This document shows, piece after piece, positions 38,318 to 51,200 of a stretch of DNA of 64,000 bases. The stretch is from Rapana venosa (taxonomy: Eukaryota; Mollusca; Gastropoda; Neogastropoda; Muricidae): the NCBI GenBank assembly GCA_028751875.1, contig CM054141.1:45996182-46060181 (forward strand). The letters are read 5' to 3'. The notes beneath the pieces are model-generated. The model did no database searches. It saw nothing but the letters and a program-made list of their open reading frames with translations, and was not told the DNA's origin. The position numbers were made by a program, and so were the translations under genes. The first letter of the stretch is position 1; every line of letters starts with the position of its first letter.

Positions 38318-39258
38318 TGTGTGTGTGTGTGTGTGAGAGAGCGAATAAGTAAATGAATGTAGTGAATGCCCCCGATTTAATTTGTTCATGGTGCTAAATA
38401 AATGTCATTTTATTGTGCAGCCTGACAGCGAGGATACCAATGAGATGGTGTTCTGTGATGGCTGTGATGTCTGTATACATCAGGTCGGTATTAGCATTTC
38501 AGGATTTAAAAAAACAACCCCATCTCAACTTTGTTGAGTCATGAGTTAGCTGGTACATAGAGCACTTTGCAGAGTATAAGGTTGTTACAGCTAGTTAGGT
38601 TTGTGTTGTGTGAGTGTGTGTGTGTGTGTGTGTGTGTCTGCGTGGTGTAAAAATGTATTGTAAGATCCTGTAATACATTAGAATAAATGCTGTGTTAGAA
38701 AAAACAGCGATTGTTTTGCTTGTAAAAGGGCATTAACAATTTTTTTGGGTAATTAAAGTGCAGTGTATAACTCATTTTTTTTGTTTTGTGTGGTGTTTTT
38801 GAAGATTTTTTATAAGGCTAGTTTGCCCTTGTGGTTTTTGATGTTTTTTTTGCCCAAGATAGTATTCATTTGATTAGTTTCTTCCTGAACTGCTATGAAT
38901 ATAGTGTGGATTATTTCATCAGTTACGCCTTGAACTGGGTTGATTTTTTTTGGTGGCGATTAAAATTTAAAGGGAAAACATTATACAGTATTTAAATTGA
39001 TGTGTTGGTGAGTACAACATTGATGAACATATATGTATGTGCCTTGCAGGCTTGCTATGGCATCCAGTCTATCCCAGAAGGCAGCTGGTTATGTCGAACG
39101 TGTGCTTTGGGGATCAAGCCAAACTGTATGCTGTGTCCTAAAGAAGGAGGAGCCATGAAAAGTACAAAGTAAGTGTGGTTTTTTTCCAGGGTCTATGTTT
39201 TGTATAAATGTCGCTGGTTGAAAAACAGAGAATAATAGAAGTGTGTGTGGGTGGATGG

Positions 39259-39289
<31 letters not shown>

Positions 39290-42200
39290 TATATTTACAT
39301 AAAAAAAAAAATTGATACACAGACATTTTTAACTCTTCTACTACCGCGTTCCGTTTCTCTTACTTACCACTGTATACCAAGTATTTTCTGCAGTGTCTTT
39401 CAGTTTCACACCTACTGACTTTAAAAAATAATAAAAAATTGAAATAAAGACAGATCTACATGAAACTTTCTGTACTTGTTAAGTTGTGAATAAAAATTCA
39501 ATATTTCTTCGTTTGACTCTTGTGTGACTTGTTGTTGTGGAATGCTGATGGCGATGATGTTGCGGTTGTTGTTGGCTAAGGTGGTTATGCAATAATTTTT
39601 AAAATATGACTATTTCAAGAGGTAAACAATTGTAAAGATGAAGTGAAATAAAATCAAACATGCAAAATAAGTAATAATGTTCAGATAATATTAGAATAAC
39701 ATGCAATCACACTCACAAACAAGCATACAGGCTGACGAACAAACAGCCATTGAAATCAGGTCACGGTTTGTTCCAATTTTATTTTGCACTTCGTCAGTGA
39801 AAAACAGAAGAAAAAACCCATCATACTACCCACGAGTCACTAGCATGATTTTGCAAGTTTCTGGAGCCACAATTTTCACGAAATTCTTTCATTTTAAGCC
39901 AGTCACAGTCATATGCCTCCCTCGGCAGGATCGTTGTTTACACCACTGTCATAGTCATCTTCATCACTCGAATCACCAATAAACACAGCACATCGATTCC
40001 ACTCTGCAACTCTTGAATCCTCTGTTCAGCTTCTAAGTCAATTTCAGTCCACATAAGTTCAGATTCTGCCATTATTTTCACAGAAAATCCTCCAAAAAGT
40101 TCGTTGAAGCAGTCGCCATATTGATGCAGCTCCCTCCAAAAATTGTTACTCTATGACATCGCCGTAAAATCAAAAAAATCGGCACCAAAATCGATCAACT
40201 GAAGCCAAAATTGCAAATGGCGGCAGCTACACTATCTGGGAGCTCACTGCGCATGTCTAAAGCGATAAGGGGTGTGAGACCATGGTATATAAATAGCGCA
40301 AAGGGAGACACCGGGTGTCCCCAGGTATTCGGCGGGCAAACCCGCCCGCGGCTTCGCGGACCAAGTAGTAAGAGGGCGGGTCAACCGCCGACGGTAGTAG
40401 GAGAGTTAAGAGAAGGGGAAAAAAAGAGAGAATAGTTGAAAAAGCCAAATCCAGTCCCTGCCCTTACCCCTAACTCCCAGGAAAAGAAGTTAACAAATGA
40501 GAAAAAATAATCTTAGAGCATTGACAGATTTAAAGAAAAAAATGCAGACATTAACTAGGTTCGGTGTGTGTGGTGTGTTATGTATGGAATGAGAGCTTTC
40601 GTCATTTGTGCATCTGCTGAAAAGAAGCGTCTATTGAACTGATGTCAATTGCTTTGCAGGAGTGGAACCAAGTGGGCTCACGTGAGCTGCGCACTGTGGA
40701 TTCCTGAGGTCAGCATCGGCATCCCAGAGAAGATGGAACCAATCACCAAAATCTCCAACATTCCTGTGAGTTTTGGCATCCACCATCAATTAGCCTTTGT
40801 ATCTGCTTCTTACATTTTGTTTTCCAACTGGCTTCCCAGTAAATATATTGTGAAATGTGCAGATTGTTTGTACATATTGGAATTTGTTTGTACATATTGG
40901 AATCTTTTTTTCAGTGGGACCAGTAAGAGAAAGATGTGGAAGGAACAAATGAATGAAGGAAGAAGGTGGTTGGAGATGAAACACTGACATTGATATACAA
41001 ATCAAATGACAGAAATAGAAGAGAATGCAAAAAACCTAACCCTAACCCTAGAAAAGTGTTTTTGTGAATTTATTCTTTTATTTTGAGGATAATGGGATAA
41101 GCACTCATATGGGTTTTTTTACACCCAGTCCCTGAGTACATTCTATTTTGTAAATTATGTCGTTCATTCCCTCCACCTTAAATGGCCTACTCTTCGGAAA
41201 AGTAGAATGGGTTTTAATGTGTGCGCAAGATGTTCCACATGCATTCACACACAGGGCCTAGGTTTATGGCATCATCCGAAGGACTAGAGTAAGTGTAAAT
41301 GGAGCAAACATATAGAGATGGATAAAGTGCCATTTGTTGACTTTTCCAGGCCTGCACTAGTCTTTAAAATGCAGCATTGCAGTGTGGTTATGCTGTCATT
41401 TTTTTCAGCCAAGCCGCTGGGCATTGGTGTGCTGCCTATGTAAGGTGCGTGTGGGGGCCTGCATCCAGTGCTCGGTGAAAACCTGCAAAACAGCCTTCCA
41501 TGTCACCTGTGGTTTCAGCAGTGGACTGGAGATGAAGACTGTTCTGGATGAGACAGATGAAAGTGATGGAGTTAAGCTCAAGGTAAGATATTACATATTA
41601 CTACTGATTGTAGTTGATGGACTGCACGATGCTGTATCATACAGGCTGTACCTCGCACTTTTGAATATAAATCAGAAATACAGAAAAAGCACATACACTG
41701 TGTCGTTGAACGTAAGTTGCTCCAATCATTGATTTTTGCTGATCTTCTGCTTGCTTGTTTTTTTCTTTGAATAGCTGGATAGGTTTAACCCTAGTAGCGC
41801 TGAATAGACAGCAAGAAGCCTCAGTTCTATTGGCTGAATTAACATTGGCTAGCATTGTTTTGGAGCAGGGTGGGCTCAAACAACCCTTGATATTGATATA
41901 TAAAACTGAATTAAATGTGTTAAGCTATAAATCACTGGAAAGAACAGATAATATGCTCTTAAATGAGTGTAATTTTATAATAGTGTGTAGTGTTTATGAT
42001 TATGTAAAAAAAAAAATCAAAAAAAAAATTTCGTGTGCGCACTACCGATCACTGTTCCACCGTCAGGGCCCCGGATCAATTTTAACACGATAAGCAAAGT
42101 TCTTGCTGTGCATAAATGTCATGATTAGGTAAACACTATTTCTTGACATTAGTTTTGAAAAAATAAGGAGTTTGTATCGCTTTATTGGTCACCAAATACT

Positions 42201-45200
42201 CGAAAAAGTTCAGCGAAAGGATCGACGCCATCGCGACCGTCATGGTGGAATGTGCGAAGTGGTAGCTTTCTATGACGAAAATACAAAGATCGCTTGATTT
42301 CATGTGATGCAAAGTACTCAGCAGCATAGCGATTTGACTCAACAACAGTTATTTCGAAGCCTCGTTGCGTCAAAATAAAGGAAAACAATCTGTGACGTCG
42401 AAATCGCAGAGTAGCGAAGAAGTCCATCCAGCAAAACAAGCACCGCTCGATTCAGTCCGATCGCGATCGATTTTTACCAAGTTTTTCAAAAATATTCCAC
42501 AATCCTTACCTCATCGTCTCTCTCATTGTTTATTTCAACCAAATCCAGCCTCTAAAACTCCTTGCTGTCAATATTGTAAAAAAAGCTTGAAAAACGCTTG
42601 AAGAAATTCTAGTGCAAATGCTGGCCGCCATTTTTGTTGAAGACAATCTGGGCTGGTCCGAAAAAATTAAAAATGACACTCTTAACCAATCAGATTCTTC
42701 GTTGCTTGTGTGTGTCAAATGACCTTCACCCCTTTCTGCGGGCCTATAACGGCCTTAACATGCATTGGCTGACCTTTGAAAGCGAAAGTAAGCTTTCAAC
42801 TATGATCACCTACGTCATCCCGGAATATTCCGGGATCCGCCACACAGCTTAGACCCGCCTTTACCGGAATATTCCGGGAACCGCGCCACTAGGGTTAAAC
42901 TTCTTTCTGAGACATTTCAGGATTTGTTGTGATATTTTGCATAAAACTTGCTCCAAAATATAAGAAGACAGCCATATCAGTTCATTTGCCAGGAAAACAT
43001 GTAAGCAGTCTTGGAAGTTTCATGACCCTTAGGACCTATGAGTTATATTTTGGGAGCCAGTCAAGGGCTTGAGCTTCAGTTCACTAAATAAGATGTTGGG
43101 TGTGCAGTGACGCAAAACCCAAATAAAATGAATGTAAAAACAATGTTAGTTTTCCTATGAAGTATGACTAAACAGTCATGGGTACTTGTTGAGAGCTCCT
43201 TTCAAGACAAGAAAAGAAGTGGCTTTTTATCCTTGAATTATAGGAGTTGGACACAAACATTGTGGGATTTGTTTATGTGTGTGTGTAGACTGCAGATCTC
43301 GCCATCCAGACTGGACCAAAAATTAAGCGTGGCCAGGGAATGCAGAAGAAGAATGTGTGTGTGAGTGTGTTTGTATGTGTGTGTGTGATAGAAAGGCACA
43401 CAGCAGGTTTATGTTCTTGTAGTCTCTGACATCTGAAATTTGTAGGTATGAAGAATGTTCTATTTTGATTGAACCACTGTGTGAATAGCAGCTAGAACTG
43501 GACAACATGTACAAAATAGTTTATGAAAAAATTCTTAAATTTTTTAAAATTTATTTTTTATTTTTTAAATTTTTAGCTCTTTTCATTCTTTGATGTGTAA
43601 GTTGACTGACTGGTGAATCAAGTTTGTTGTTTCCATATACTTACCTGGCATATTTGTGTAACAGACTAATATTCAGGAACATGCATCCAACCAAGACTTT
43701 CTCAGAGGAGATATGCAGGCATGGGATTTTTCCACTTTTTGGCAGAATTCTGCTGTCAGTAGTTACATTTCTGTTAAGAATTTTTTGTTGAAAATGTCTT
43801 TTTGTGTGCCTGGATCGGATGTAATATGACAAGTAGTGTTTGGGGATAATGAAATGATATGGAAATTAGTGGTTGCTGTTGTTGTTATTGTTCAGTTTTT
43901 GGTTTTAGCTTTTTTGTTTTCTATAATCAGTCTAGCTTTCTGAGAGATTTAGTGGTTTGTCATCTTGCCGTAAGCTGAGGAATTTAGTATGGTTGACAGG
44001 CTTACTGCCCCAAACACACCAAGAAACGGGAGCGAGGTCACTCGGAATCTGACTCCGATTCTCCACATAAAGACAGCCCACCTACACCAAAAAAGGAAAT
44101 GACTCAGCAAGAGCGGGACAACCTGCGTGCAGAAAAGTGAGGACATTTTCTTTTTTTTAATTTTTTTTACTGGTCTATCCATTAATGCAGTTAGACTTTA
44201 TCTTATTTATTCATTTCTTTTTTATAACTGTATGAGAAAAGGAGGTAGACTTTTTGTTGTTGTTGTGTGTACTTGTTTGATGCTAGTGGATTTGAAAGTT
44301 TAAAATATTTTACTTGTCAAGACAGGAAAATGACTACCCTGTTCCATGACGGCTATTCTGAAGACTAGTTTTGATGAACTGTGTTCCCAGACTTCAGAAT
44401 GATCGTTGAAAATAATTTCTTGTGTGGAAGAAAAAGCAGCTGTATAATTATTATACTATCAAAGATGAAAAAATAAAAAAATTTTGTGTGTAAAAGTATG
44501 CTGTGTATAATTTTTGATTTGAGAAATTTTCCTCTAATCATTTTACCTATGATCATTGGTAGGTGACAGTTTTGGTAATGAATTATTGGTTATAAATCTG
44601 TTTGGAGCCATGGATATATAGAACATAGGTACAAAATTGAAGTAAACCAGCATAGTTCTCATTTCATGTATAGAAATTGCTGTAACGTTATCATTGAGCA
44701 TCATTTCCTTCCAAGGTATCCATACATCATAAGATGCTGCTGTACTTGTTTGTAGTTGTAATGTTATAGAGAATGTGACATTTATTCTGTTCTGGTGTAT
44801 ATATGCATTTGTTTGTGTTTACTGTGTTGTTTTCATTACTTACCTCAGCACTTAAGCTTCCAGCATGTGATCTCTACTGATAATGGGTTTTGGATTTGAA
44901 TATCCGCTTAACTGTCAGGGTCAAGCTTTTTTTTCCCCAGTTAAATTGGTTCAGAATCCATTTCTTTGCAGTCTTCTGGATGAGGCTATATTAACATCCC
45001 CATAACATTTTATGCTTGCATCTAAAATGAAGAAAAAAATATCTTGGAAAGGAAGGCTAGTAGTTGCTAGTGATATGAATGATACAGATATACCCTTCAA
45101 ATGATCTGGGGCTACATGAAGACTTGACTCTGGGGCAGTATAATGTCCTCATTCAGAAGAAAGGCTGTAAGGGAACAGGGTGAACAAGGGACTGTCACAC

Positions 45201-48200
45201 CAGGAACTTGCCATGGAGCAGAAAAGCCCTTCATATTTTTGAAAAATCATCAGCATCACAAAATTTTAATATATATATTTTGGACCTTGGCAGTCAGTTA
45301 CCTCGCCTGTCTGCTAGCAGTTGTCATGGCCAACTACATGATTATTATGTTTGTCTATATTTTCATGTTTGTGATAATGTGCATGTTTGTGCAGATTGAA
45401 GAGCCTGGAGGAGGACTTTCATTGCCTGGTGGATGTACAGGAGGTTTGTGAGTCTCTGCAGCTGGACTTTGAGATAGTGGACCTCATCTATGTCTACTGG
45501 AAGCTCAAACGCAAGGTGAGTTTTGTTTTGTTTTGTTTGTGTGTGTTTGGAAATGTGCTGTAAAATGAACTGTACAGGTAATTATCAAAGGGCAAAGGCA
45601 AAACAAGACAGGTAACGTCATGTGTGAAGGATAACATACACACAGTAACAGATGGACAGGCAGACAGATGCAAGCATTTAAGCGCACACGCACATACACA
45701 AACACACACACACAGACACGCATGCATGCAAGATGCACATTTTACATATCTGACACAGTGTAACAAGAACAAAACCCATGATTTACGATGACAGTGCAGT
45801 GCTGATACACTGTTGTTGGGGCAGTATTGATCATAGATGGTGAAATATTGCTGGCACAGAGTAACGGAGACAGCATTGATTATGGAGGATGGTATGATGC
45901 TGGCATAAAGTGAATGGGATGATGTGGGTTACTGATGACAACTGATGGCCTAGTGTATGCACATGTAGAAAATCATTGAAAAGGGTGATATGTTGTAGCA
46001 TATAATCTTGGTTATGGATGGTGATATGTTGGCTGGTAAAGTGTAATTGTGACAGTGTTGCCTATATATGAAATTTGGTGACTCGGTGTATTTGGGGTGC
46101 TATTGTTGATGATAATAAGCTGGTGGTAAAAGTAACTGGGACTGTTAGTTATGGATGATATTATGTTGTTGACACAGTGTAACAGGGACAAACCACTGCT
46201 GACCCCCAAGACTGAAGAGGCTGATATTTTGGAGCGACAACAGGAGGACAGTCTAGTGGCACGCATGAAGATGTTTGTCCATCTTCGCCAGGACTTGGAG
46301 AGAGTAAGTGCCCTTTTCCCCCCCATAATAATGAAGTTGTTGCATTTCTTTTAGTCTTATGCTTTACATTGTGGGCAGCATGTGTTTTGTTGTCATTTAC
46401 TAGTTATGTACCATATCAGACAGTTGCAGTCGTAGCCTGTATGAATTGCTGCATCTGCCAGTTAAGCTTTGCTGGGCACAGCAAAATTAACTTCCTGCTG
46501 GGCAGGGAAAATGGAGGTGGATGGCCTGTGAGTGGGTGTGTGTATTTGATATGCAATAACTCTACAATGGTGCAATGGATTTTGATGAAATAAAAACAGC
46601 AAGATGCAGAAGTGAAGAAAGAACCTGCTATTTCCCATTTTGAGTTGTTATTTTTTTTTTCTTTTAGAATAATAATGCATAAACACATAAGGTCATTGAT
46701 TGGTTTGTGTGTGTCAGTTTGTATTGTAATAACTTTGGAATGCAGGTATAAATTTTGATTAAATAAAAACTGAAACATTCAGAAACAATAACTGAACAAC
46801 TGTTTTCAACCTACTGTTGGCTTTTTAGTTTTTTGATGAATAATGCACGAACACATGAAACATTCCGACAATCGCCATTTTGTTTGCCGACGATTGTGAT
46901 ACATGTTTACTTTACAGTTTGAGCCGCTACCATGTCAGAGTTTGAAATAGTAACCAATTCACAAAATATATCAAGTTGTAACCATTGCCAAACTTGAAAT
47001 CCGCGATAATTTCCCCAATTCTATGAGTAGAATTCAAAATGCACATCAACCATGTTAGATTTGATGATCGATTTGTGTCTCGAACTTCGTCATCTTCAAA
47101 GTTGTCTGTTCATTTCAGTCAACAAAGTCAGAAGTGTACACACTACTAGGATCGCTTATATTGATATTTGAGCCTGGATACACATCTCACAGTGTCATAT
47201 TTTCAGCATGAAAGCCATAAAAACGATATACAAGTTGGATTCAAAGATGGCGCCCATCTTGGGAAAAATTGTGATTTTTTTTTCCCCCTCCAAAAACTTG
47301 CCACAAACTTGCCCCAATCACCGCCATTGCAATATACACATGGAAGTCTTGCAGGCAGTCTTGTTGCTTCTATTTTCAAAAGATTTGACGTGAGATTGGT
47401 GGGAATTTCGAATGTATGAACGCTCTGAAGTGAAGGTCATGTCACTGGGCGTTTTGGGGTGTTGTGCCCGAGGAGGGGTTTGGGTGTTTTGGAGCACTAT
47501 GCCCAGCATAGGGTTAAAAACAGAAACTTACAGAAGTTGACAGAAGTCCATATTGTGCATACTGCAAATGTCCATAATCATTCATTTTTCATTTTAGCCT
47601 TTTGTCTGGAAACTTTCGGATTTTTTGTTTTGTATTTTGGTCATTATTCCCTAATTGTGTTGTGAGCAGTTGAACAAGTTTTTGGTCTGTCAGTGATATG
47701 TGCAGTATTGCTGGTTCCTTGCTCTGTCCACATTACCACTTCAGACCTGGGAATCTGCTTAGTATTCCTCAGATCTGAGTGGCATTTTTTTTTGGGAAGT
47801 CAAGGGTGTACTGAATAATGTAGTTTCTGTAACAGGGGCATCAAAGATTTGATTGTTTGGTTGTGCTGTGTATTTCATGTTTTCCAGCTCCACCTCTATC
47901 TTTCAGGTAAAAGTACAAGATAATGACAAATGCTTTGTATAGGGCTGAAGAGTGGAGAAAGAAAGCAGACAATAGAAAGTCATAGATTGTTTTTATTTTG
48001 AGTGTTTGTGTGTTGACAGGTGCGGAACTTGTGCTACATGATTGGAAAGAGGGAAAAGACCAAGCGACTGTTCTTCCGCTCCAAAGAATATGTGTTCACT
48101 GGCATGGTACGTGCGCTTCTGGATCGATCATTGAGCCTTTCCAATGCTGACGTTGATGACATTGTTCACAACTACCATTTCGACTCCATCTACGATGACT

Positions 48201-51200
48201 ATGGTCTGTCAGTACCCAATCTTCCCCCTGAGCCCACCCAAGATGAGGAGCATCTGGATGATATGGATATGAAGGAGGAGAGGGTGAATTCTGTATTGGA
48301 AGAGGAGGAGAAAGCACATGCTGTAGACAGCCAGCCAGAGATGGAAGGCACCAGGGATGAAATAGCAGAGGAGAAGCACACTGAGGAACCTTCTGTTGTG
48401 GAAGAGGAGGAGGAGGAGGAAGAAGACCCCAATGAAGCCCTACCCCCTGGAGAGAGATGGTCAGGGGAGTTTGTCAGATCTGGCTTCTTCAAGAGACGGC
48501 GTCCCAAGAAGTGGATGAAGGGCATGCCAGGCAAAGGGAAGAAAAGGAAGCTGCCCCATGTGCTGTCCTCCCCTGATATCTCTGTTCCTGCAGTGAGTAG
48601 CAAGCCAGAGAAAACTCCCATTGAAGATGACAATGTCTTCACCAGCAATGATGAATCTGATGAGGACAAAGAGAAGCTGGCAGCCGTGGTGAAAGCCATT
48701 GTGGACAAGTCCGATGATGATAGTGATCTTCCACAGCCTGCCCTTCCCAAACTGGTGGTGAAGTCTCCAAAGAGCAAATCTTTCCCGCATCGTCACCCAC
48801 GTCACAGAAAGCGCCATCGAGGGCGGAAGCCTTGGCACTTGTTAGAAACTTTCCAGAAAAACATTCAGTTCAGCAGCAGTGAAGATGAAGACATGAAAGT
48901 GAAGCCCATTGCTGAGTGCAAGAAGGAAAGCCACAAGTTGGAAGAATATACAGCTGAAGGAGGGGTAGAAGTTAATGTGGTAGGTGATGAAGATTCAACA
49001 GTTCTGCAGAACCACGTGACTGTGAATGTAGAAAGTCATGAAAGAGTCACAGGAACAGTACATGTCACACAGTTGGATCTTGCTGAGAAAGACTTGGAGA
49101 GCACACCTCTCGTTTCTGACAGGTCTAAGAAGGAAAGACCAGAGCGCAGTGTACAGATATTCTTTGACCAAGTCAGGAAAGAGTCTGAACAGGCAAAATC
49201 ATTACCATGCTGTGAAAGAACTAAATCTGTGACTGAAAATGCAGAGCATGCAGCAAATTATGATGATACAAAACTAAAATCATTATTGAATAAACAACTT
49301 GACAACTTGAAGAAAACGGACAGTGTTAATCAGAAAGAGGAGAGCCATGCCATATCTAGTAATCTGTGTATTGAAAGTGAGAACAGTATGAAGTCAGACC
49401 ACGGCAGCAAATCCAAAAGTAGAAAGTCAGACCATAAAAGAAAGTCAGGTAAATCTAAGTCAAAATCTGGTAGTGCTGAGAAAAAGAATGCTCAGGATGA
49501 GAAAAAGAATGCTCAAGATGATAAAACATGTGCAGAGATCACCCAAAAAGCAGATGATGACTCTCAGACAAACTTTGATAGAAGTGAAGAGAAAAGAAAG
49601 AAGGAAGTGCGGCACAAACACCATGAATCATCCAGTTCATCAAGGAGAAGCAAAAGAGACCGTCACAAATCCAAACGCAGCGACAAGCACAGCTCCAGCC
49701 CATCAAGGCATGCCCACTCATCAAGTGCTTCTGAAGGGTTAGGTTCTAACCAGTCTGCACCTCATCAAAACCTAGGCCTCTCTGATGTTGCTGGCATCAG
49801 CAAAGCTCCAGAAGTACAAATGTTGCCCAACTTTGATGATAATTCTGCCCGAAGATCCAGTGACAAAGATGAGACTGATTTGGATGTGTCTAAAAGTACA
49901 CACCAAATGAAAGAGGATAAAGAGGAAACAAGGAAAAAGGATGTGTTTGAGGATGATATAGATAATGTGTTACTGTCATCAGGTGTAAGAGATGTTGACA
50001 CACAAAGGTCTAGAAAAGGTAGAGAGCTCTCCGACAAAGAGAAACACAAAGCGAGGGATATAACGGAGCCCTTTAAAGGCCTTGTCAAAGCTGCTCGAAG
50101 GAGAAGTAGTAGTTCTGGACATTCTAATATTTTTGAAAGAATGGAGCTTGGCCCAAGTTCAGGTTCAGTGCATTCTAGTTGTGAACGTTCGAACATTTTT
50201 GAATCAATAGAACGACATTGCAGGCAAAGTAGTTTGGATTTGGGACTTGCAGCAAATGATGCCCAACAGTCTGAATCATTGAAAAGCCAGCCAGTCATTG
50301 ACTGGCCAAACAAAGTTGAGTTTCATTTAGGTGGTTCAGATGAAGCCACCAAAGTGCCTCAGCCTTCAGATGACTGGTCAGATGGGGAATCTTCCAAGAA
50401 TAGGAAGATGTCAGGCAGTGTAGATACAGCATCATTCGACAATGCACTTAAAGCTGATACTGAAGAGGCAGATAAGTGTGAGGCATCAGAATCAGCTGTA
50501 GGAGTGTGTGACCTACAAGGTGGAAGCAGTCCAATACATGTAGATGCAGACAAAGCATCAGACACCAGCAAACTGCTCAGTGACAAGACACCATGTCTTT
50601 CTGGGGGAGATGGTCCTTGTGGACTCCAGGAAGAGGGTCTAGGTCTTGCCGGTGAAGATGACCATTGTCTGGTGCAAGAAGAGGAAGTTAGTCTTTCCAG
50701 TGGAGATGCCCCTTGTTTAACCAAAGTAGAAGGTCCATGCAGGCCTGTTGAATCCGTGCAATGCTCACCCATTTACACTGCTCCCTGCCTTCCAAACGAA
50801 ACAGTTCTTTCTGCACCCAGTGAAAAGCTTTCTTCTGTTGTTTCTGAGGAAACTACTTGCCTGCCCAGTGAAAATGTTCCATTTGTTGAAGATGCTACTT
50901 GTTTGCATAATGAAAATGTCCCCTCTTTGCCCAATCATGATGAAGTCTGTTTACCGAGTGAACCTGTGTTGCCTCACCAGACTGAAGATGTCAGTGAAGA
51001 TGGTGTCAATGTTCTTCCTGAGGAGGTTGGTGAAAATAGTGTATGTGACATGGACAAAGTCAAATCTGGTTCTGAAGATCACCTACAGGTGGAAAGTGAG
51101 CATGGAAACACTGTTGAAAACAGTTTGCAAGTCAGCACAAATGGAAACGGTGATGTTGGAAGGGATTTAGGACAAGAGGCAGACACAGCTGTTGAAATGA

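Noticed and set aside
48199..48777. 192-codon minus-strand open frame inside the JADE last exon
   Set aside because: It is the antisense of the acidic/serine-rich JADE codons, so the frame is a shadow of real coding sequence.
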